A stretch of 64,000 nucleotides of DNA from Acidobacteriota bacterium (GCA_038040445.1 JBBPIG010000025.1:29301-93300); one strand, 5' to 3'; counted from the first letter of the stretch, positions 9,283 to 19,727 are shown. Program-made: numbers and translations. The notes: a model not told the origin generated them from the sequence alone.

Positions 9283-9320
9283 GCGGGCGAGGCAGTAGCG
9301 TTGCTACCTGCCTCGCCCGC
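9283..9320 (+). repeat. Very stable hairpin between rplT and pheS
   Basis: GCGGGCGAGGCAG plus GTAGC on the left pairs with GCTAC plus CTGCCTCGCCCGC on the right, one bulged base and a tiny loop. No run of T follows, so a plain intrinsic terminator is unlikely. It ends 8 bases before the pheS ATG, in the place where a ribosome-binding site would be. Confidence 0.8.
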
Positions 9321-9328
9321 TACCGCGT

Positions 9329-10354
9329 ATGGACGAGAATCTAGCGAAACTTCGTGAGCAGTTCATCGACGACTTGCGAGCTGTTTCAACCGCAGACGAT
9401 TTGAGCGCGCTGCGCGACAAGTATCTTGGCAGAAAGTCCGGACTCATCGCCGCCGAGAAGAAGCGCATCGGATCTCTCTCTTCCGCCGAGCGCGCGGAGT
9501 TCGGCCGCCAGGTGAATGAGATCAGTGCCGAGGTAGAAGCCGAGATCGGTCGCCTGAGCGAACAGTTTGCGGCACAAGCGGAAGCCGGCGCGCTCGAGCG
9601 TGACAGGATCGATATCACGTTGCCAGGCACGCGTCCCAGACAAGGGCACCTTCATCCGATCACACTTGTTCGCCAGAAGATCGAAGACGTCTTCGTCTCG
9701 ATGGGATATTCAGTGGAGGACGGACCCGAGATCGAAACGAGTTTCTATAACTTCGACGCGCTCAACATTCCGCCCGGCCACCCGGCGAGGGACTCGGCGG
9801 ACACGTTCTACGTTTCCGAAGACCTTGCGCTGCGAAGCCAGACTTCTACGGTTCAAATACACACGATGCAGCGGCAGAAACCACCGCTCCGAGTCATCGC
9901 GCCCGGACGAGTGTTCCGCCGCGACACGCCCGACCCGACGCACAATCCCATGTTCTTTCAGGTCGAAGGACTCAACGTGGATCGGCACATCACGCTTGCC
10001 GATCTCAAAGGAACTCTGCAAAAGTTTGTCGAAATGATGTTCGGAGTAAACGTACGGACTCGTTTTCGGCCATCATATTTCCCGTTCACCGAGCCCTCGG
10101 CTGAAGTTGATTTCAGTTGCTACGTATGCGGCGGGACAGGGTGCCGCATTTGCAAGGGCTCGGGCTGGATCGAGCTTGGCGGAAGCGGGATGGTTCACCC
10201 CAACGTGCTCGAGAAAGTCGGCATCGATCCGGAAGAGTTCTCGGGTTTCGCGTTCGGACTCGGCATCGACCGCATGGCCGGATTGATGTATGACATCGAT
10301 GATATCCGGCTGCTCTTCGAGAACGACATCAGGTTCCTCGAACAATTCGCGTGA
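9329..10354 (+). CDS. pheS: Phenylalanyl-tRNA synthetase alpha subunit
   Basis: A 341-residue class II aminoacyl-tRNA synthetase subunit that activates phenylalanine and charges tRNA-Phe as an alpha2beta2 complex with PheT. The N-terminal coiled-coil arm (to about residue 85) binds tRNA. Motif 2 is in [19 protein letters not shown], the [17 protein letters not shown] insertion is typical, and motif 3 is [13 protein letters not shown]. No Shine-Dalgarno sequence is visible; a hairpin lies directly upstream. It is unusual that pheT does not follow at once: a 575-residue gene is placed between them. Confidence 0.96.
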   Translation: MDENLAKLREQFIDDLRAVSTADDLSALRDKYLGRKSGLIAAEKKRIGSLSSAERAEFGRQVNEISAEVEAEIGRLSEQFAAQAEAGALERDRIDITLPGTRPRQGHLHPITLVRQKIEDVFVSMGYSVEDGPEIETSFYNFDALNIPPGHPARDSADTFYVSEDLALRSQTSTVQIHTMQRQKPPLRVIAPGRVFRRDTPDPTHNPMFFQVEGLNVDRHITLADLKGTLQKFVEMMFGVNVRTRFRPSYFPFTEPSAEVDFSCYVCGGTGCRICKGSGWIELGGSGMVHPNVLEKVGIDPEEFSGFAFGLGIDRMAGLMYDIDDIRLLFENDIRFLEQFA

Positions 10355-10357
10355 ACC

Positions 10358-10476
10358 CTGTTCCGGGTTCAGGGTTCAGGGTTCTGCATTTAGATGTACC
10401 ACCCCAGACCTGCGAGAACCAAGAACCAGGAACCCAGAACTCGAAACCCTGAACCCTGAACCCTGAACCCTGAACT
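10358..10476. repeat. Heptamer array with inverted right arm (tract B, GGTTCAG unit)
   Basis: Just after the pheS stop, whose TGA forms part of a CTGAACC-like unit, come GTTCCGG and GTTCAGG units. After a loop of about 30 bases the complementary units (CTGAACC, GGAACCC and similar) run in 7-bp steps to within six bases of the next start codon. The unit is the same as in tracts C and D. Confidence 0.9.
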
Positions 10477-10482
10477 AAATAG

Positions 10483-12210
10483 ATGCAGGCAAATTCAAAT
10501 CAACCCTTAGATAAGACCGTATTCATCCTCGGCGGCGCCGGTCTTGTCGGCACGCAGATTTGCTATCAAGTTGCCCAAGACCTCAAGCCCGGGAAGATCA
10601 TCATCGCCTCACTGTTTCAAAAAGAGGTTCGCGAGCTTGCTCACGAACTTCGCAAGGAATTCCCCTCGGTTCAGTTCATCGAGCTTTGGGGCAACATCTT
10701 CGTGCGATCCGAGTTCGCACGAGCTGATCGAGATGAGCTTCTAACCAGCGCCGTTCGCCGCCGGGGGTTGTATGACGACTTGTTCGGTCCGCTCGACGGC
10801 GCATACGAAAGATCAATGCTTGCCGCCTCGCTCCGCGAGCACGGCGCCGGCGTGTTGATCGATTGCGTCAACACGGCGTCCGGGATCAGCTATCAAGATG
10901 TATATACGAACTCGATCGAGGTTCGAAAGTCTCTCGACTTCATCGAGGAGCGCATCGAGGACCGCGACTTCAAACAGATCTCAGACAATCGCAAGCAAAT
11001 AGAGCGCACGTTTGAAACGCTGTTGCTGTCGCAATCAATCCCGCAGTTGATCCGTCACACCCAACTGATCTACCGCGCGATGGTGGAGGTGGGGACTCGA
11101 GTCTACGTCAAGGTCGGCACTACCGGCACGGGCGGAATGGGACTCAACATCCCCTACACTCACGGCGAAGACAAGCCCTCCGCGAAGCTGATGTCCAAGA
11201 CCGCGATTGGATTCGCCCACACTGGGTTGATGTTCCTGATGGCGCGCACACCGGGCGGGCCGATCGTCAAGGAGATCAAACCCGGGGCGATGATCGGCTA
11301 CAAGAAGGTCACTTTTCAGTCGCTCAAGCATCATCGTGACAACACACCGATACACGTTTATGCGCCCTGCACTCAGCGCTTCGACGGTGAGCTCGAGCTC
11401 TCACTGCCAAATCAGGAATTCACGAAGCTCGGCGAGCTCGAGATGGTCGGCGTCGACACAGGAGAGAACGGCTTCTTTGCCAGAGGCGAGTTCGAAGCGG
11501 TGACTTCGATCAACCAGATGGAGTTCGTAACTCCCGAAGAGATAGCCAGCAACGTCGTGCTCGAGATCAAAGGCAGCAACACCGGCGTGGACGTGATCGC
11601 GGCCATCGATTCGGCGATAATGGTTCCGAGCTACCGAGCCGGTTATCTGCGCGGCTCGGCGATCGAAGCGATGCGAAGACTCGAACACGAAACCAACTCG
11701 CATTCGATCGCGACCGGCGAGCTCGGTCCGCCTAAGCTCACCAAGCTTCTGTACGAGGTTCACCTGTTGAAGACCAAGTACCGGACGCTTCAAGCAGTCG
11801 TCGAACAGGGCGCGGAAGAAATCTCCGAGGCGCTGTGGCGATACGTCCAGCGCAACCATAATCTGCGAAACACGATCATCTCAATCGGCATCCCGATACT
11901 TCCACCCGAGGGCGATCGCCTGATTCGCGGACCGCGAATCAACGTGCCCGAGTACGCGGGTCAAACGAAGCTGCCGGTTACTGAACCCTCCATCAACGAA
12001 TGGGCCGAACGGGGTTGGCTCGACTTGAGGCCAAGGAACATGCGCCGCTGGCAGGAGCGTTTTAGCCGAATGCTGCGGTCAGCGCAAACGATTCACCGCC
12101 AGGGCTCGGCTGCGATTACAATGGAAGCATACCGGAGCGAGGAGATCAGAATCGGCGAAGTGGTGGGCTGGATTTTCAACAACGAGGAAGAGGGTTATCG
12201 GATCAAATGA
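10483..12210 (+). CDS. Uncharacterised Rossmann-fold protein inserted between pheS and pheT
   Basis: A 575-residue protein. The N-terminus carries a nucleotide-binding motif GGAGLVG (residues 17-23) after a beta strand (TVFILGG), as in SDR or saccharopine-dehydrogenase-like NAD(P) proteins. A second conserved-looking segment reads [19 protein letters not shown] near residue 210, and GYKKVTF near 270. No signal peptide or membrane segment is seen. The family was not recognised; oxidoreductase or NAD-dependent lyase activity would be a guess. No ribosome-binding site is visible after tract B. Its stop overlaps the pheT start by four bases (ATGA), so it is translationally coupled to pheT and expressed with it. 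GC and codon use match the neighbours. Confidence 0.8.
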   Translation: MQANSNQPLDKTVFILGGAGLVGTQICYQVAQDLKPGKIIIASLFQKEVRELAHELRKEFPSVQFIELWGNIFVRSEFARADRDELLTSAVRRRGLYDDLFGPLDGAYERSMLAASLREHGAGVLIDCVNTASGISYQDVYTNSIEVRKSLDFIEERIEDRDFKQISDNRKQIERTFETLLLSQSIPQLIRHTQLIYRAMVEVGTRVYVKVGTTGTGGMGLNIPYTHGEDKPSAKLMSKTAIGFAHTGLMFLMARTPGGPIVKEIKPGAMIGYKKVTFQSLKHHRDNTPIHVYAPCTQRFDGELELSLPNQEFTKLGELEMVGVDTGENGFFARGEFEAVTSINQMEFVTPEEIASNVVLEIKGSNTGVDVIAAIDSAIMVPSYRAGYLRGSAIEAMRRLEHETNSHSIATGELGPPKLTKLLYEVHLLKTKYRTLQAVVEQGAEEISEALWRYVQRNHNLRNTIISIGIPILPPEGDRLIRGPRINVPEYAGQTKLPVTEPSINEWAERGWLDLRPRNMRRWQERFSRMLRSAQTIHRQGSAAITMEAYRSEEIRIGEVVGWIFNNEEEGYRIK

Positions 12211-14255
12211 AGATCAGTTACAACTGGCTGGGTGAGCTCGTTACCCTCACCCTCAACGCGAAAGAGCTTGCCGAAAGACTCACCATGGCCGGCCTTGCGG
12301 TCGAAGCCGTCGAGCGGATTCGCGACGATCACATTCTGGATTTCGATCTCACTTCGAATCGCCCCGACGCGCTCTCGCATCTGGGCATCGCTCGCGAAGC
12401 AGCGCTTATCTGCGGCACTTCTCTCGTTCCGCGAGCGGTCACACCAAAGGAAAGCGATGAACCCGTCGAAGCGGCCGCTTCGGTAGAGATTCTCGACCCG
12501 GACCTTTGCCCGCGTTACGCCGCTCGCGTTGTTCGAGGAGTGAGGGTCGCGCCGTCGCCGAAGTGGCTAGTTGATCGCCTCGAATCGATCGGCCAACGCG
12601 CGGTCAACAACATCGCCGACATCACCAACTATGTGATGTTCGAGATGAATCAACCCACTCACGCATTCGATCTGAATCTCTTGCACGGTCATCGCATCAT
12701 CGTCAGACGCCCGCGCGCTGGCGAAGAGATAACCACGCTCGATGGACTCACCCGCGAGCTTTCTCCCGAGATGCTGGTTATCGCCGATGCCGACCGCCCG
12801 GTCGCCATAGCGGGTGTGATGGGAGGGTTCGACACCGAGATCAACGAGCAAACCAGTGACGTGTTGATCGAGAGCGCTTACTTCAACCCGGCGTCTATCC
12901 GTCACACCGCTCGATCGCTGGGGATGGACTCCGAGGCTTCATACAGGTTCGCTCGAGGAGCGGACTACGAAGCGCAGGTTCGCGCCGCCGATCGCGTTGC
13001 TCAAATGATCGCGGAGATCGCGGGCGGACAGTTGCTCAAAGGCGCCATCGATGTCTATCCCGCGCGCATTTCTCGAGATGCTGTTTCCTTGCGTGAATCG
13101 CGCATCGAACGGCTCACCGGGTTGAAGGTCCCAATCGAACAAGCCGCCGGGATTCTGCGCGCGCTCGAATTCGAAGTCGAGCTTCGCGAGGGCGAGAAAC
13201 ACCTGCGCGCCGCCGCGCCGTCCTTTCGCATAGACATCTCGCGCGAAGAAGATCTGGTTGAAGAAGTCGCGCGACACGTCGGGTACGATCTGGTTGACAC
13301 CACGCTGCCAACCTGGAGTGGAACTGGAAGCTACCTCAGCGGAGACAAACAACGCCGCAGCGTCAGGCGCGCGCTAACGGCACTGGGCTTCGACGAAGCT
13401 TACTCGTTCAGCTTCGTAAATGGCGAACGCGATAGATTGTTTCGTCGAGACGATCAACCTGTCGCCACCCTTTCAAACCCCATCGACGTGAATCAATCCG
13501 AAATGCGAGCTTCGCTTGTCACCGGATTGCTCGAGGCGGTGCAGCACAACTTCAATCAAGGGACGCGCGATGTGAAGCTGTTCGAGATCGGCCGCGTGTT
13601 CGGAGCTGCAGGACCGGGCGAGCGGCCCGCTGAACGTGACCTTCTCGGCGTCGCGATGACCGGTTCGGTGTTGCCCGACGACTGGCGTGGCGCGAAGCAA
13701 CTCGAGTATTACGACCTCAAGGGCGCTGTGGAAGTTGTGATGTCCGCGTTGAACATCTCAGGCTTTACAATTGATCGAGCCCGTGTAGAATACCTCCATC
13801 CTGGACAGTCGGCGGTGCTTGCCCGCGACGGAGAAGAGATAGCGCGATTCGGACGGCTGCATCCGCGGGTGGCCTCTCTCTATAAGTTCCGCCAGCCGGT
13901 CTTTATCGGCGAGCTCGAGTTTGAAAAGTTACTCGCGCTTCCAGCGGACCGAGTGCGCTACAGCGCGCTGGCCAGGTATCCGGCCGTGTCGCGCGACGTA
14001 TCGGCGCTGGCGCCCGATACGGTGATGTGGGGCGACATCGAAAAGGCCGTGCGCGACCTCGGGATTCTCGAAATAGTTTCAGTGCGCGTCTTCGATATGT
14101 ACAAGAGCAAAGAGATGCCTGAAGGTTTCCACTCCCTGGCGTTCAGGGTGACCTATCGAGGAAAAGGCCGCACTCTCAAGGATGAAGAAGTAGCTGGAAT
14201 GCACGAGCAAGTGAGGGCGTTACTAGGAGATCGCTTCGGCGCGCAACTAAGATAG
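12207..14255 (+). CDS. pheT: Phenylalanyl-tRNA synthetase beta subunit
   Basis: A 682-residue PheT, somewhat short because it lacks the N-terminal tRNA-binding EMAP-like domain found in the roughly 800-residue form: it begins [12 protein letters not shown] and goes directly to the B1/B5 core ([22 protein letters not shown]). The editing domain (B3/B4) includes the [15 protein letters not shown] segment, and the C-terminal ferredoxin-like anticodon-binding domain is intact (YPAVSRDVS to GDRFGAQLR). It forms the alpha2beta2 enzyme with PheS. The start overlaps the preceding gene by four bases. Confidence 0.95.
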   Translation: MKISYNWLGELVTLTLNAKELAERLTMAGLAVEAVERIRDDHILDFDLTSNRPDALSHLGIAREAALICGTSLVPRAVTPKESDEPVEAAASVEILDPDLCPRYAARVVRGVRVAPSPKWLVDRLESIGQRAVNNIADITNYVMFEMNQPTHAFDLNLLHGHRIIVRRPRAGEEITTLDGLTRELSPEMLVIADADRPVAIAGVMGGFDTEINEQTSDVLIESAYFNPASIRHTARSLGMDSEASYRFARGADYEAQVRAADRVAQMIAEIAGGQLLKGAIDVYPARISRDAVSLRESRIERLTGLKVPIEQAAGILRALEFEVELREGEKHLRAAAPSFRIDISREEDLVEEVARHVGYDLVDTTLPTWSGTGSYLSGDKQRRSVRRALTALGFDEAYSFSFVNGERDRLFRRDDQPVATLSNPIDVNQSEMRASLVTGLLEAVQHNFNQGTRDVKLFEIGRVFGAAGPGERPAERDLLGVAMTGSVLPDDWRGAKQLEYYDLKGAVEVVMSALNISGFTIDRARVEYLHPGQSAVLARDGEEIARFGRLHPRVASLYKFRQPVFIGELEFEKLLALPADRVRYSALARYPAVSRDVSALAPDTVMWGDIEKAVRDLGILEIVSVRVFDMYKSKEMPEGFHSLAFRVTYRGKGRTLKDEEVAGMHEQVRALLGDRFGAQLR

Positions 14256-14371
14256 CGGTTCAGGGTTCAGGGTTCAAGGTTCAGGGTTAGGCTGCTGCAC
14301 AACGTCTCGCAACCCCGAACCAGAAACCACGAACCAGAGACCCGGAACTCGGAACCCTGAACCCGGAACCG
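14256..14371. repeat. Heptamer array with inverted right arm (tract C, GGTTCAG unit)
   Basis: Directly after the pheT stop come five GGTTCAG-type units, a loop of about 25 bases, then diverged complementary units (CCGAACC, CGGAACC, CTGAACC). It ends 13 bases before the GTG of the next gene. Here, unlike the other tracts, a GGAGG site was kept between the array and the start. Confidence 0.9.
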
Positions 14372-14384
14372 GCACGGAGGTCAG

Positions 14385-14651
14385 GTGAGCGGAATCTACG
14401 GTCTGGAAAAGTTCTCGCACCTCGAAGACAAAATCTATCGCACCATCGAGCAATTCAAGCGCGAGCGGCAGGAACGCGAGGCGCTCGAACGCGAGGTGCT
14501 GAGCCTCCGGCGCGAGATGAGCCGGGTGAGCGATGACAAAGAGCGGCTCGAGCGGCAGGTCGAGCATCTGATCACCGAGCGCGACGCGATAAAGCTCAAG
14601 GTGGAAGGGATGCTGGACGCCATCACCGGGCTGGACGTGGAAGCGGTGTGA
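14385..14651 (+). CDS. Small coiled-coil protein, ZapB-like
   Basis: An 88-residue protein, GTG start with GGAGG five bases upstream. Residues 10-75 form one long heptad-patterned, highly charged coiled coil (IEQFKRERQEREALEREVLSL and onwards). Size, composition and position directly before zapA suggest a division protein of the ZapB type, which bundles at the Z-ring and contacts ZapA; sequence conservation of ZapB is low, so this is inference. Confidence 0.65.
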   Translation: MSGIYGLEKFSHLEDKIYRTIEQFKRERQEREALEREVLSLRREMSRVSDDKERLERQVEHLITERDAIKLKVEGMLDAITGLDVEAV

Positions 14652-14715
14652 GTGCGAAGAAATGAGGGCGCGTCGGCTCGCTGGGTATTGAAGCCTGCGG
14701 CCAACGCGGACGAAT

Positions 14716-15045
14716 ATGGACAACAATCCAAGCCAATCACATAAAGTTGTCATCTACAATCAGACATACACGCTTCGAAGCAGTCACGAGTCCGAGTACA
14801 TTCAGGAACTCGCCGAGCACGTCAATAAACGGATGAACGAAATCGCCCGCGCGACGATGACCGTTGATTCGCTTCGCGTCGCGATACTGGCGGCGATTCA
14901 GGTCGCCGATGAGTTGTTTCAATCGCGGCGAGAGATGAAAGAGACCGAAGAAGAAATAGCCGAACGCAGCGCAAAGTACGCAGAGTTGCTCGATCAGTTT
15001 TTGCGCTCAGCTGAGATTAAACAAGAGCCCGCCGCCTCGAAGTGA
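14716..15045 (+). CDS. zapA: Cell division protein ZapA
   Basis: A 109-residue protein matching ZapA: the N-terminal strand-helix head (KVVIYNQTYTLRSSHESEYIQELAEHVNKRM), the hydrophobic helix LRVAILAAIQVADELF and a C-terminal coiled coil. ZapA tetramers crosslink FtsZ filaments. It lies 64 bases downstream of the coiled-coil gene and ends 13 bases before the convergent purE. No 6S RNA gene, which often follows zapA, fits in this gap. Confidence 0.9.
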   Translation: MDNNPSQSHKVVIYNQTYTLRSSHESEYIQELAEHVNKRMNEIARATMTVDSLRVAILAAIQVADELFQSRREMKETEEEIAERSAKYAELLDQFLRSAEIKQEPAASK

Positions 15046-15058
15046 CTTTCGAACACAT

Positions 15059-15553
15059 TCATCCGTCTTCCCTTGGATCCGGGTTTTCGAGTATCTTCGC
15101 AGCTTGAGCGTCGCGGTAGTCCCGAACGGCGTTTCGAAATTCCGGATGCTTTCCCCCAAGTATCGCCGCTGCGAAGAGCGCCGAATTCACTGCCCCGGCT
15201 CGTCCGATGGCAAGCGTCCCCACCGGAATTCCGGCTGGCATCTGGACCATCGACAGCAGCGAGTCCAACCCCTTCAACGCCTTCGATTCCATTGGAACTC
15301 CAAGCACCGGCAGAAGAGTCTTCGCCGCAGCGACGCCTGCCAGGTGCGCTGCCCCGCCTGCTGCCGCGATGATGACTTCGAGTCCTCGTTTCTCGGCTGA
15401 AGCAACGTACTCGAACAATTGATCCGGAGTGCGATGCGCGGACAGAACCCGCACTTCGAATGGGATGCCGAGAGTTTCTAGAGTCTGCGCAGCGTGGGAC
15501 ATCGTTTCCCAATCAGACTTCGAACCCATGATGATTCCGACTAAAGGTTGCAT
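15059..15553 (-). CDS. purE: N5-carboxyaminoimidazole ribonucleotide mutase
   Basis: A 164-residue PurE, converting N5-CAIR to CAIR in de novo purine synthesis. The active-site motifs [16 protein letters not shown] with its essential His, and [12 protein letters not shown] are all present. ATG 15553 is chosen because GGTGA lies eight bases upstream; a GTG four codons earlier (15565) is possible. No purK is adjacent. A TATAAT box (complement of 15612-15617) stands about 60 bases upstream on this strand. Confidence 0.95.
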   Translation of the reverse strand: MQPLVGIIMGSKSDWETMSHAAQTLETLGIPFEVRVLSAHRTPDQLFEYVASAEKRGLEVIIAAAGGAAHLAGVAAAKTLLPVLGVPMESKALKGLDSLLSMVQMPAGIPVGTLAIGRAGAVNSALFAAAILGGKHPEFRNAVRDYRDAQAAKILENPDPREDG

Positions 15554-15674
15554 GATGTTTTTCACCGTCGAGCAGTTCTTGCGAGCTTCACTGACTTATT
15601 TGAAGATTTGGATTATAGCTTGCGAATGCAACGAAGGCGAATCAGTCAGCGATGAAGGCCGGATGCGCTCCGCC

Positions 15675-15703
15675 TTGATAGCCCGTCACCCGCTTCCTAT
15701 AAT
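15675..15703 (+). promoter_or_regulatory. Sigma-70-type promoter of gatCA
   Basis: TTGATA (15675-15680), a 17-base spacer and a perfect TATAAT (15698-15703), 35 bases before the gatC ATG. This is the best-matching promoter in the window. Confidence 0.75.
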
Positions 15704-15738
15704 CGTTGGGTTCATGACTTGCTCCAACAGGAGACTGT

Positions 15739-16041
15739 ATGGCTATCACTAAAACCGATGTCGAGAAAATCGCAGAGCTCGCCAGGCTTGAGCTTACGCC
15801 GGAGGAGACCGACTTGTTTACTGAGCAGCTCAGCTCGATCATCGGCTACGTCGAGAAGCTGAACGAGCTCGATACCACGGATGTGCCGCCAATGTCGCAT
15901 TGTTCTCCAGGGGGCGGCGACACCGAGTACGCGAAGCGCGACGATGAGGTTCGGCCCAGCCTGGGACAACGACTCGCGGTCGAGAATGCCCCTGATGCCG
16001 AAGCAGGATACTTCAAGGTCCCGAGGGTAATTGGCGGATGA
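15739..16041 (+). CDS. gatC: Asp/Glu-tRNA amidotransferase subunit C
   Basis: A 100-residue GatC. It wraps around GatA and stabilises the GatCAB complex that converts misacylated Glu-tRNA-Gln or Asp-tRNA-Asn. The family pattern VEKIAELARLELTPEE at the start and the DEVRPSLG motif are clear. CAGGAG lies six bases before the ATG. gatA follows after about 110 bases; gatB is not in the window. Confidence 0.95.
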   Translation: MAITKTDVEKIAELARLELTPEETDLFTEQLSSIIGYVEKLNELDTTDVPPMSHCSPGGGDTEYAKRDDEVRPSLGQRLAVENAPDAEAGYFKVPRVIGG

Positions 16042-16149
16042 GCATTGGTTTTCCGAGCACCGATTTTGGTCGGGAGGTTTCGGTGAAGCGAAAGCCCGAT
16101 TCAAGTCAGTACTCTGAACACCCAATTGGTTCGACATTGGAGAACATCT

Positions 16150-17616
16150 TTGGAACTCAAAGGCCTATCGATCGGCTCGGTTCATGAACGCATTGCGTCA
16201 GGCGAGGTCAAAGCTGTCGACGTTTGCCGCGCGGCGCTCGACCGCATCGAGCGTCTCTCGGAGCTTAACGCATTCATAACGGTCACTGGCGATGCGGCGA
16301 TAGCTCAGGCTCAACAAATTGATCGCCTGGTCGAGCGAGGCGAGCAGCTTCCGCCGCTTGCCGGAGCCGTGATCGCAATAAAAGACAATATGGTGCTGCG
16401 CGGCGTGCGGACCACCGCCGGCTCGCGGATTCTGTTCAACTACAAGCCGCCTTACACCGCGACTGCTGTCGAGCGCTTGCAGTCAGCGGGCGCAATCATT
16501 GTCGGCAAGACGAACCTGGATGAGTTCGCCATGGGATCGTCGACCGAGAACTCAGCCTATGGAGCGGTCAAGAATCCCTGGGACACTACGCGAGTGCCCG
16601 GCGGGTCGTCTGGTGGATCGGCCGTTGCAGTCGCCGCCGGGATCGCGATGGGCGCGCTGGGTTCCGACACCGGCGGCTCAATTCGTCAGCCCGCGAGCCT
16701 CTCAGGTGTTGTCGGGCTCAAGCCTACCTACGGTCGAGTATCGCGCTACGGCTTGATTGCTTTCGGCTCATCGCTCGACCAGATCGGGCCGTTCGGGAAC
16801 TCTGTCGAAGATGTCGCGCGCATTCTGAACATCATCGCCGGACACGATCCAAACGACTCGACTTCGAGCAACGTCGAAGTCGACGACTATGTTGCGGCAA
16901 TATCGGGCGACGTGCGCGGACTACGCGTGGGCGTGCCAAGCGAGTACTTCGGCGAGGGACTGGACCCCGAAGTGAAAGAGAACATCCAAGCCGCAATCAA
17001 GAAACTTGATGAGCTGGGAGCCGAAATCGTCGACATCAGCCTTCCTCATACTGAATATGCGGTACCGGTCTACTACTTAGTCGCGACCGCCGAAGCCAGC
17101 TCGAACCTGGCTCGCTTTGACGGCGTGCGATATGGCTTCCGCGCGGAAGAGGCGTCGACCTTGAAGGAGATGTACAGCCGCACGCGCGATCAGGGATTCG
17201 GCGCCGAAGTGAAGCGCCGAATAATGCTTGGCACTTATGCGCTGTCGGCAGGTTACTACGATCAATACTACGGCAAAGCGCAAAAGGTGCGTTCGCTCAT
17301 CGAGCGCGATTTCCACAACGCCTTCCAGAAGTGCGACGTGATAGCTACGCCGACCTCACCCACATCTGCGTTCAAGCTGGGCGAGAAGACTGACGATCCG
17401 CTCGAGATGTATCTGTCCGACATCTACACGATTACGGCGAACCTGGCGGGCGTGCCGGCGTTAAGCCTGCCTTGCGGTCTAGCGTCAAACGGCTTGCCGA
17501 TTGGAATACAACTGATCGGTAAGCAGTTCGATGAGGGGCGATTGCTAAGAGCTGCTCGTAACCTGGAGCAGGCTCTGGGACTTGAATTCGTGCCACCTGC
17601 GATTAGGAATATCTGA
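16150..17616 (+). CDS. gatA: Asp/Glu-tRNA amidotransferase subunit A
   Basis: A 488-residue amidase-signature enzyme that releases ammonia from glutamine for the GatCAB transamidation. The Ser-cisSer-Lys triad is visible: Lys78 in AIKDN, Ser153 in GGSSGGSA and nucleophile Ser177 in [12 protein letters not shown] at 16150 is the preferred start because GGAGA lies six bases before it and it gives the usual length; a TTG at 16126 is the alternative. It is followed by an intrinsic terminator. Confidence 0.95.
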   Translation: MELKGLSIGSVHERIASGEVKAVDVCRAALDRIERLSELNAFITVTGDAAIAQAQQIDRLVERGEQLPPLAGAVIAIKDNMVLRGVRTTAGSRILFNYKPPYTATAVERLQSAGAIIVGKTNLDEFAMGSSTENSAYGAVKNPWDTTRVPGGSSGGSAVAVAAGIAMGALGSDTGGSIRQPASLSGVVGLKPTYGRVSRYGLIAFGSSLDQIGPFGNSVEDVARILNIIAGHDPNDSTSSNVEVDDYVAAISGDVRGLRVGVPSEYFGEGLDPEVKENIQAAIKKLDELGAEIVDISLPHTEYAVPVYYLVATAEASSNLARFDGVRYGFRAEEASTLKEMYSRTRDQGFGAEVKRRIMLGTYALSAGYYDQYYGKAQKVRSLIERDFHNAFQKCDVIATPTSPTSAFKLGEKTDDPLEMYLSDIYTITANLAGVPALSLPCGLASNGLPIGIQLIGKQFDEGRLLRAARNLEQALGLEFVPPAIRNI

Positions 17617-17642
17617 GCATCGATTCTGTCGAGTAAGCGTGT

Positions 17643-17671
17643 AGGGGCGGCCCTCCGTGGCCGCCCCTTTT
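17643..17671 (+). terminator. Rho-independent terminator after gatA
   Basis: GGGGCGGCC (17644-17652), a six-base loop and GGCCGCCCC (17659-17667), followed by TTTT. A related GGGCCGCC/GGCCGCC sequence at 17700-17724 in the opposite orientation suggests this terminator belongs to a repeat family that spans 17641-17730. Confidence 0.75.
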
Positions 17672-17738
17672 CGCAAAAGGCGTCATTCCGTGATAACGAG
17701 GGCCGCCACAAACGGCCGCCTGTGCCTGGATCAATCGA

Positions 17739-18731
17739 ATGTCAGAGACGGCGAAACAGACGCGGGCTCAGACTGAGGAGACTCAAACGAGCTTCGGCTC
17801 GACCGACTTGCTGTTGCTGTTGATGACCCTCATCTGGGGATCAAACTTCACGGCGATAAAGTACTCGCTCGAGGACTTGCTCCCGCTGAGCTTCAATGCG
17901 CTTCGATTCACCTTGGCTTCAATCGTGATGTTGATCGTCGCGTTCCTGGCGCAAACCGGCTTTAAGCTTGCGCCCGGAGATGGACGGCGGCTGTTTGCTT
18001 TGGGTCTGCTTGGGAACACTTGCTACCAGTCTCTCTTCATAACCGGGATGGCTCATACCGGAGCGGGCAACGCGGCGCTGATCCTGGCTACGACGCCGCT
18101 GTGTACGGCGATACTCGGGCGGATTCGCAAACACGAGTACTTCACCACACGCGGCGTAGCCGGATTGCTCCTGGCCTTCGCCGGGATTGTGATGATCGTA
18201 ATCAGCGGGCGCGGTGAAGTTTCGCTCGGCGAAGCCGTGTTAGGGGACTCCTTACTCCTGGCATCCACGGTGTGCTGGTCTTTGTACACCGTCGGGTCGA
18301 AGCACCTGGTGCACAAGTACGGCTCGATGAAGGCGACCACCATAATGATGACCAGCGGTACGCCCTTCTTGCTCCTTCTATGCACGCCGTCGTTGATCAG
18401 ACAGGACTGGTCGCGAGTTCGTCCGATGGCCTGGGCCGGACTCGTTTACAGCGGGTTGTTTGCTATTGCGCTCGCGTACCTCATCTGGAGTTATGGAGTT
18501 CGAAAGATCGGCTCAACGCGCACTGCGATCTATTCAAACATTACGCCGGTCGTAGCGTTGCTGGTGGCCTGGCTCGCGCTCGGCGAGACGCCGACGTTGG
18601 GACAACTCGCGGGCGCGATAGTGATCTTCGCAGGGATATACCTCGTGCGTCATGGATTGATTGCCGTCGCGCCCGCCGAAGCGATCGAAGAGGAGTTCGA
18701 GGGAGCTTCGCTCGGACCGGGCAAGAACTGA
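17739..18731 (+). CDS. EamA/DMT family permease
   Basis: A 330-residue membrane protein with ten predicted helices in two EamA repeats (about residues 22-160 and 170-303). The start of repeat 1 (LIWGSNFTAIKYSL) is the typical EamA pattern, and repeat 2 ends in AGIYLVRHG. Such permeases export amino acids or other metabolites; the substrate is unknown. The C-terminus is acidic and cytosolic. It lies between two repeat elements (17641-17730 and 18801-18897). Confidence 0.85.
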   Translation: MSETAKQTRAQTEETQTSFGSTDLLLLLMTLIWGSNFTAIKYSLEDLLPLSFNALRFTLASIVMLIVAFLAQTGFKLAPGDGRRLFALGLLGNTCYQSLFITGMAHTGAGNAALILATTPLCTAILGRIRKHEYFTTRGVAGLLLAFAGIVMIVISGRGEVSLGEAVLGDSLLLASTVCWSLYTVGSKHLVHKYGSMKATTIMMTSGTPFLLLLCTPSLIRQDWSRVRPMAWAGLVYSGLFAIALAYLIWSYGVRKIGSTRTAIYSNITPVVALLVAWLALGETPTLGQLAGAIVIFAGIYLVRHGLIAVAPAEAIEEEFEGASLGPGKN

Positions 18732-18800
18732 TCAGCCCAAGGGTCCGGATTGATGGGCGCTACAGATCGGATCACCACCTACCGCCAGACTTTGTGAAAA

Positions 18801-18897
18801 CCCCCAACTTCAGTTGGGGGATCGTTAGGTTCAGCCTACGTTGTGAGTGATGCTTGCCGTAGGTAGAAATGAAACATCCCCCAACTGAAGTTGGGGG
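18801..18897. repeat. REPIN-like element: two inverted 20-bp palindromes
   Basis: CCCCCAACTTCAGTTGGGGG at 18801-18820 is itself a nine-bp hairpin. Its exact reverse complement stands at 18878-18897. Between them CCTACG (18835-18840) pairs with CGTAGG (18858-18863). The whole could fold as one long cruciform or two small hairpins. It lies between the convergent EamA and beta-barrel genes and could also act as a terminator in both directions. Confidence 0.85.
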
Positions 18898-18940
18898 GGT
18901 TCACACGGTCACTGCGTCACTCGGATTGTTCCACGTTCTG

Positions 18941-19429
18941 TCAACGAAACGATAACCCGACACGGAACTGAAAAAAGTGTGGGCTGTCGCTTGAGAACAC
19001 GTGGTCCCGGAATTCGACACGCAATCCCAAGTGGTCCTTCATCCAATACTGCACGCCACCGCCAAAGTTCCCGCCGCTGCTTGTACCGTTCCGAAAAGCC
19101 AGCGAGTACCCTCCGGTCACAAAAGGGACCAACTTCGACGAGCCGTTCGAGAAGTGATATGACACGTCCGGGGATACGATTCCGAAGCCGTCGCCGGCGC
19201 TTCGGAACGGCGCGATGTATCCAACCTCCGCGCCCAATCCGAGCCCCTTATAAACCAACCCTTCGCCCCCGGCGCCGACAGAGAAGAAGGCTGTAGAAGA
19301 CCCGCTGCCTGACGCGCCACCAACACCACCGAATCCGTAGCCCCAGCCTCTAGGCGGATTCGAACCCTGCGCGAGCGCGACTCCCGAAGCCACCATCAAG
19401 AACAAAACTCCTACAATGATCTTTCGCAT
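18941..19429 (-). CDS. Small outer-membrane beta-barrel protein
   Basis: A 162-residue protein from ATG 19429, preceded by GGGAGG and opening with a signal peptide (MRKIIVGVLFLMVASGVALAQ). The mature part is glycine-rich with alternating strands (LGLGAEVGYIAPF, LVPFVTGGYSLAF, LGLRVEFRDHVF) and ends in a C-terminal aromatic beta-signal-like strand (FQFRVGLSFR), which fits an eight-stranded OmpA/OmpX-type barrel. The function is unknown. Confidence 0.75.
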   Translation of the reverse strand: MRKIIVGVLFLMVASGVALAQGSNPPRGWGYGFGGVGGASGSGSSTAFFSVGAGGEGLVYKGLGLGAEVGYIAPFRSAGDGFGIVSPDVSYHFSNGSSKLVPFVTGGYSLAFRNGTSSGGNFGGGVQYWMKDHLGLRVEFRDHVFSSDSPHFFQFRVGLSFR

Positions 19430-19727
19430 GATTGCCTCCCGGTCATTTGATTTGGCGCCATCGTCTCCGACGCGCCCGACTTGTTCATTGCAACACGTAT
19501 TCCACGTCAACGCCAGCTTCGTGGAGTGCATTTCGCGGGTTTTACTCCGTCCGAAAATCTAGCCGCAGTGATCGCGCGTCGCGTGTGGCCAGAATGTTGC
19601 GCCGCTTGGGGTGTAAGAGTTCTCAGCACTCGTCCAGCAGGGACCCAATTTCGTTTTACATCTCTGACCCACCGAATTACAATGACCCCGCTCTTCATTC
19701 GTCAATCTCAGGACAAATACAAAACAG

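Noticed and set aside
9263-9328. T-box or attenuator with leader peptide upstream of pheS
   Set aside because: No Phe-rich leader peptide and no T-box core sequence; only a simple hairpin is seen.
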